Source: Gymnodinialimonas sp. 57CJ19
GTDB lineage: Bacteria; Pseudomonadota; Alphaproteobacteria; Rhodobacterales; Rhodobacteraceae
Length of the DNA stretch: 64,000 nt
Assembly: GCF_038396845.1 (NCBI RefSeq)
Contig: NZ_CP151587.1
Location: forward strand, 62,001-126,000
Direction of reading: 5' to 3'
Shown in pieces: positions 60,987 to 64,000 of the stretch. Position 1 is the first letter of the stretch. The number at the start of each line of letters is the position of its first letter. The translations under genes and the position numbers were made by a program. The notes below the pieces were generated by a model. That model searched no databases. It worked only from the letters and a program-made list of their open reading frames with translations, and was not told the origin of the DNA.

Positions 60987-62089
60987 CCACTGAACAAACC
61001 CCTGCCCGCGTCATCAAAATGACCAACGTCGACCGCGCACAACTGCGGGCCTTTGTCTCGGAAGGGTTCGAGGCGCTTGGCCTGACCGCCGAGGATGCAG
61101 GCATTTTTGCCGATGCGCTGATCTTCTCGGAACTGCGGTTTCACCCCGGCCAAGGCCAGGGCGTCGCCCGCCTGCGCCGCTATCACGAGCGGATCGGGAA
61201 TGGAGAGGTCGATCCTCAGGCCGGATGGTCCGTCGTGAAGGAAGGCCCCGCGCTGGCGCTGGTGGATGCCCATAACGGGATCGGCACCGTGGCAGCATCC
61301 AAGGCGATGTCGCTAGCGATCAAGAAGGCCAAGGAAGGCGGGATCGGCACCGTAATCGTGCGCAACTCGACGCATTACGGATCAAGCGCCGTTCACGCCT
61401 GCCAAGCCCTGGAACACGGCTGCATCGGCATGGCCTTCACCAACGCGGGCCCCGAAATGGCCCCCTGGGGCGGGCGCGAGGGCGTCACGGGCACCAACCC
61501 GTGGTCCATTGCCGCCCCGTCGGACCAAGGCTTCCCCACCGTGCTCGACATCGCGCTGACGACGGCGGGCAAGGGCATGATGAACTGGCTGATCCGAGAG
61601 GGCAAAAAGATGCCGCTGGATTGGGCGATCACCCCGGACGGCGAGGAAACCGACGACCCCGCTGCCGCTTTGAAAGGCCCGCTTCTCGCGATTGGCGGGC
61701 ACAAGGGCTATGGCCTCGCCTTCATGACCGAGGCGCTGACCGGCGTGCTTTCGGGGGGTGGATTTGGTCTGAAACCCTACTCCGACCCCAAGAAATTGGA
61801 CGTCTCCCACTACTTCCAGGCCATTGATATCTCTTGGTTCATGGACCCCGAGGATTACGCCACCCGGATGGGTGAATTCGTCCAGATGGCCAAGACCCGC
61901 GCCCTGCGCCCCGGCTTCGACGAAATTCTCGTCCCCGGTGAGCAAGAAGCCCGTCGCACCGCCGCCAAATCCGAGAACGGCGTGCCAATCGACACTGTGG
62001 TTTTGGCTGACATGAAAGAGCTTGCGAAGGAATTGGGCCTGAAATCGCCCCTTGATGAGCTTGGCCCCTACACGGGCGACTTCCTATGA
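60983..62089 (+). CDS. Ldh2/AllD-family NAD(P)-dependent dehydrogenase (368 aa)
   Basis: Member of the malate/L-lactate/ureidoglycolate dehydrogenase (Ldh_2) family with its special NAD fold. Recognisable are LRFHPGQGQGVARL, HNGIGTVAASKAM near 95, the catalytic His segment RNSTHYGSSAVHACQ near 126, TGTNPWSIAAPS near 172 and GGHKGYGLAFMTEALTG near 240. Oxidises a 2-hydroxy acid such as ureidoglycolate or sulfolactate; which one is unknown. ATGA overlaps on both sides. Confidence 0.92.
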   Translation: MTTEQTPARVIKMTNVDRAQLRAFVSEGFEALGLTAEDAGIFADALIFSELRFHPGQGQGVARLRRYHERIGNGEVDPQAGWSVVKEGPALALVDAHNGIGTVAASKAMSLAIKKAKEGGIGTVIVRNSTHYGSSAVHACQALEHGCIGMAFTNAGPEMAPWGGREGVTGTNPWSIAAPSDQGFPTVLDIALTTAGKGMMNWLIREGKKMPLDWAITPDGEETDDPAAALKGPLLAIGGHKGYGLAFMTEALTGVLSGGGFGLKPYSDPKKLDVSHYFQAIDISWFMDPEDYATRMGEFVQMAKTRALRPGFDEILVPGEQEARRTAAKSENGVPIDTVVLADMKELAKELGLKSPLDELGPYTGDFL

Positions 62090-63243
62090 GCCTCCGCCCC
62101 CTTGGTGCAGATTTCTTTGCCCGCGCGCGTGACCGGTTGCGCGCGCGGGCGCAAGCCGCGGGTGTTGATGGCCTGCTCCTCCTGCGGGCCCCCAATCTGG
62201 CCTACGCGACGGGTCTGTTCCTTTCCGCCAACGAACGTCCCATGGGCGTCTGGGTTCCAGTTGTGGGAGATCCGATCCTGATGCTGCCCGCGCTGGAACG
62301 GGAGAACGCGGAAGGCACGGGTATAAAAGACCAGCGGTTCTACGATGAATTCCCCGGTGAGGTGCCGGCCGTCCTGTGGATGTTCGACCAAATCGGGCGA
62401 AAGCGCATTGCGGTAGACCTGATGGACGCGCAGCTTCTGGATGCCGCAAAAACAATGGTCGCGCGGCTCGACTTGACCGACTACGCCATGCAGGTCCGCG
62501 CGATAAAGGAACCCGAAGAGATCGCGCTGACGATCGAGGCCGCTAGTTTCGCTGACCTCTTCCTGACGCGCCTGCACAACGCCGCAGGTGACATTATTTC
62601 CCAAGGCGGCACCGAAGCCGACCTGATGGCCGACGCCATGGGTCATGCCCGTGGCGCCTTGTTTGCAAAACACAAAACCGCCTTTGCCGGCACACCGATG
62701 GGCATCACCGCCTCGGTCCATTCCGGCCCCCGTGCGGCCCTGCCCCATGGCGCGGTTCTGGAGCGGGTTCCGCAACCCGGAGAGACCCTGATCGCCGGGA
62801 TCGGCGGCAGCCTTGGCGGCTATCACGCCGAAAGTGGCGTGACCCTGATCGTGGGTGAAATCAGCGCCGAACAGCGCCGGATCATGGCGGCGATGGAGGC
62901 GTGCAACGATGCCGGTGTTGCCGCTTTGGCTGCCCGCGCCACGTGTGCTCAGGCCAATGATGCCGCGCTCGACGCCCTGCGCGAGGCGGGCCTTGGCGAC
63001 ACGATCCGCCACCGGATCGGCCACGGTATGGGGCTGGAAGGTCACGAGGCCCCCTGGCTCGCCCCCGGCGACCACACACCGATTCAAACCAACATGATCT
63101 TTTCGAACGAGCCCGGCGTCTACCGCCCCGGCCGTGACGGATACCGCACGATTAACACGATGGTCGTGACCGAGGACGGGGTCGATATCCCGTCCCGTTT
63201 CCAGACCACCACCCCCATCGACGCCCGCGTCATCGCAATCTGA
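62086..63243 (+). CDS. M24 (pita-bread) fold protein with changed metal ligands (385 aa)
   Basis: N-terminal creatinase-like domain (about 1-135) and C-terminal M24 domain. The usual two-metal site needs D, D, H, E, E. Here the first Asp position is Gly (IAGIGGSLGG), the second is Glu (GYHAESGVT), the His is kept (HRIGHGMGLEGHEAP), the first Glu is kept (FSNEPGVYRPG), and the last Glu appears to be Ile (GYRTINTMVVTEDG). This resembles metal-free M24 relatives such as creatinase and ectoine hydrolase rather than Xaa-Pro aminopeptidase. Likely hydrolyses a C-N bond of a small molecule. ATGA overlap with the dehydrogenase. Confidence 0.9.
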   Translation: MSLRPLGADFFARARDRLRARAQAAGVDGLLLLRAPNLAYATGLFLSANERPMGVWVPVVGDPILMLPALERENAEGTGIKDQRFYDEFPGEVPAVLWMFDQIGRKRIAVDLMDAQLLDAAKTMVARLDLTDYAMQVRAIKEPEEIALTIEAASFADLFLTRLHNAAGDIISQGGTEADLMADAMGHARGALFAKHKTAFAGTPMGITASVHSGPRAALPHGAVLERVPQPGETLIAGIGGSLGGYHAESGVTLIVGEISAEQRRIMAAMEACNDAGVAALAARATCAQANDAALDALREAGLGDTIRHRIGHGMGLEGHEAPWLAPGDHTPIQTNMIFSNEPGVYRPGRDGYRTINTMVVTEDGVDIPSRFQTTTPIDARVIAI

Positions 63244-63254
63244 GGAGCTTAGAG

Positions 63255-64000
63255 ATGCCCGAACCAGCCGCCTGGCATTACCAGAAAATCACCAAACCGA
63301 TGTTCGAGGCCGAGGCCAAGGATTGTGTGTTCTTTGGCCGTGTCATCACCTGCGTCGGTGACGAGATCATCGAAGATGGCTTCGTCCACGTGAAGGACGG
63401 CAAGATCGCCGCCGTGGGCCCCCGCGCCGAGGCGCCCGAGGGCGTCGAGACCCTCGACACCGAGGGCAAGACCCTGATGCCCGGCATGATGAACAGCCAC
63501 GCGCACCTGTCGTGGGACGGCATTCACGAACTCAGCCAGCAAAGCATGTACGACGCGCCGGAAATCCGCGCCTACAAGGCGGCGGGCAACATGATCAAGA
63601 GCCTGCGCGCCGGCATCACGCTGGTTCGCGACCTGGGCGTGCACAACGCCAATCTGTTCACCAAACAGGCCGTGGCCCAAGGCATCTTCCCCGGTCCGCG
63701 TCTTCTGGTGTCGGGTGAAAGCATCATCCAGACCGGCGGCCACACTTACTGGGTTTGCCGCGAGGCTTCGGGCGCCGATGAGATGCGCCGTGCCGTTCGC
63801 GACCAGGTGAAGGGCGGGGCCGACCTGATCAAGATCATGGCCTGCCACGACACGCTGGAGTTCACCGACGAGGAACTGCACGCCGTCATCGACGAGGCCC
63901 ACCGCAACAAGCTGCCGATCACCGCCCATGCGACCTACAACGACTGCATCGCGCGGGTTGCCGAGGCCGGGATCGATTGCATCGAGCACGGCGGCTCGAT
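63255..64000 (+). CDS. Amidohydrolase-family protein, imidazolonepropionase-like (3' truncated)
   Basis: The first 248 codons are visible and the frame is open to the window end. The HxH metal motif appears as MNSHAHL near residue 78, the metal lysine or nearby strand as DLIKIMACHD near 192, and two further histidines in ITAHATYND near 222 and CIEHGG near 243. These mark a binuclear or mononuclear TIM-barrel amidohydrolase of the imidazolonepropionase/prolidase (COG1228) group. GAGGAG lies 6 nt upstream of the ATG at 63255. It follows the M24 gene by 11 nt and belongs to the same unit. Substrate unknown. Confidence 0.92.
   Translation, partial: MPEPAAWHYQKITKPMFEAEAKDCVFFGRVITCVGDEIIEDGFVHVKDGKIAAVGPRAEAPEGVETLDTEGKTLMPGMMNSHAHLSWDGIHELSQQSMYDAPEIRAYKAAGNMIKSLRAGITLVRDLGVHNANLFTKQAVAQGIFPGPRLLVSGESIIQTGGHTYWVCREASGADEMRRAVRDQVKGGADLIKIMACHDTLEFTDEELHAVIDEAHRNKLPITAHATYNDCIARVAEAGIDCIEHGGS

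Noticed and set aside
53360..62089. A complete allantoin pathway, suggested by PuuE-type, AllA and AllD-type genes.
   Set aside because: No urate or hydroxyisourate enzymes and no AllC-type amidohydrolase are present, and the M20 gene is of the dipeptidase group. The genes may act on other ureides or amides.
54781..63243. Ectoine breakdown (DoeB-like deacylase plus metal-free M24 hydrolase).
   Set aside because: The two genes are in different transcription units, no DoeC or ectoine uptake and synthesis genes are seen, and the other 15 genes do not fit. Kept only as an analogy for chemistry.
1..64000. Mobile elements, prophage, toxin-antitoxin or defence genes.
   Set aside because: No transposase, integrase, terminase, nuclease-toxin pair, restriction or CRISPR gene was found on reading both strands.

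Overview
The window looks like a chromosomal segment of a GC-rich alphaproteobacterium of the Rhodobacterales, most likely the marine Roseobacter group. The evidence is the ruvCAB, ybgC-tolQRAB-pal-cpoB-tilS-ftsH order, a GTG-started rpsD of the Rhodobacteraceae type, a DUF1127 gene, a Hint-domain protein, homospermidine synthase, clustered fhs and folD, and zur-znuABC. No rRNA, tRNA, insertion sequence, prophage, CRISPR array or integrase was seen. Coding density is very high and many genes overlap by 1 or 4 nt.

Layout. (1) 1-5.8 kb: the 3' end of a Tad/Flp pilus locus on the + strand (end of cpaF, tadB, tadC, two TPR lipoproteins, prepilin peptidase cpaA, then an AAA+ ATPase with a winged-helix-like N-terminus). 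(2) 6.0-9.1 kb: the ligase-associated Lhr-type helicase and the PdeM phosphoesterase, without their usual ligase and nuclease partners. (3) 9.1-14.2 kb: a membrane-bound LytTR regulator, a PaaI-type thioesterase, the one-carbon operon fhs-OsmC-folD, a 28-codon membrane microprotein and a coiled-coil protein. (4) 14.3-29.1 kb: an almost unbroken minus-strand run, ruvC-ruvA-ruvB, an Ivy-like secreted protein, a hypothetical, ybgC, tolQ, tolR, tolA, two extra secreted proteins with TolA-type C-terminal domains, tolB, pal, cpoB, tilS, ftsH. (5) 29.1-38.8 kb: housekeeping and small membrane genes (DUF1127, prmA, a duplicated one-TM protein pair, an MFS carrier, homospermidine synthase, a flavin-fold stress protein, rpsD, a Hint protein, an LpxR-like barrel). 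(6) 39.0-42.2 kb: zinc uptake (znuB, znuC, zur, divergent znuA). (7) 42.2-45.4 kb: iolB, iolG and a luciferase-like monooxygenase. (8) 45.6-64 kb: a catabolic island of two divergent units. The minus unit has 13 genes: three metallopeptidase-type enzymes, two Gfo/Idh/MocA dehydrogenases, an SDR, an epimerase, a DHDPS-type aldolase, AllA, a PuuE-type allantoinase, an AspA/AstE-type deacylase, a VOC protein and an aminotransferase. The plus unit has tandem DUF4438 proteins, an Ldh2/AllD-type dehydrogenase, an M24-fold enzyme without the usual metal ligands, and an amidohydrolase cut by the window end.

How it fits together. The Tol-Pal run couples envelope constriction and outer-membrane maintenance with Holliday-junction processing, tRNA-Ile lysidine synthesis and membrane proteolysis. 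Its most unusual trait is three consecutive genes with TolA domain-III-like C-termini, only the first of which keeps the TolQR-coupling membrane anchor. The catabolic island appears built to take apart an amide- or peptide-bonded, possibly ureide- or sugar-linked nitrogen compound. The substrate cannot be named from sequence and no transporter or regulator for it lies in the window. These two regions are the best candidates for undescribed biology.
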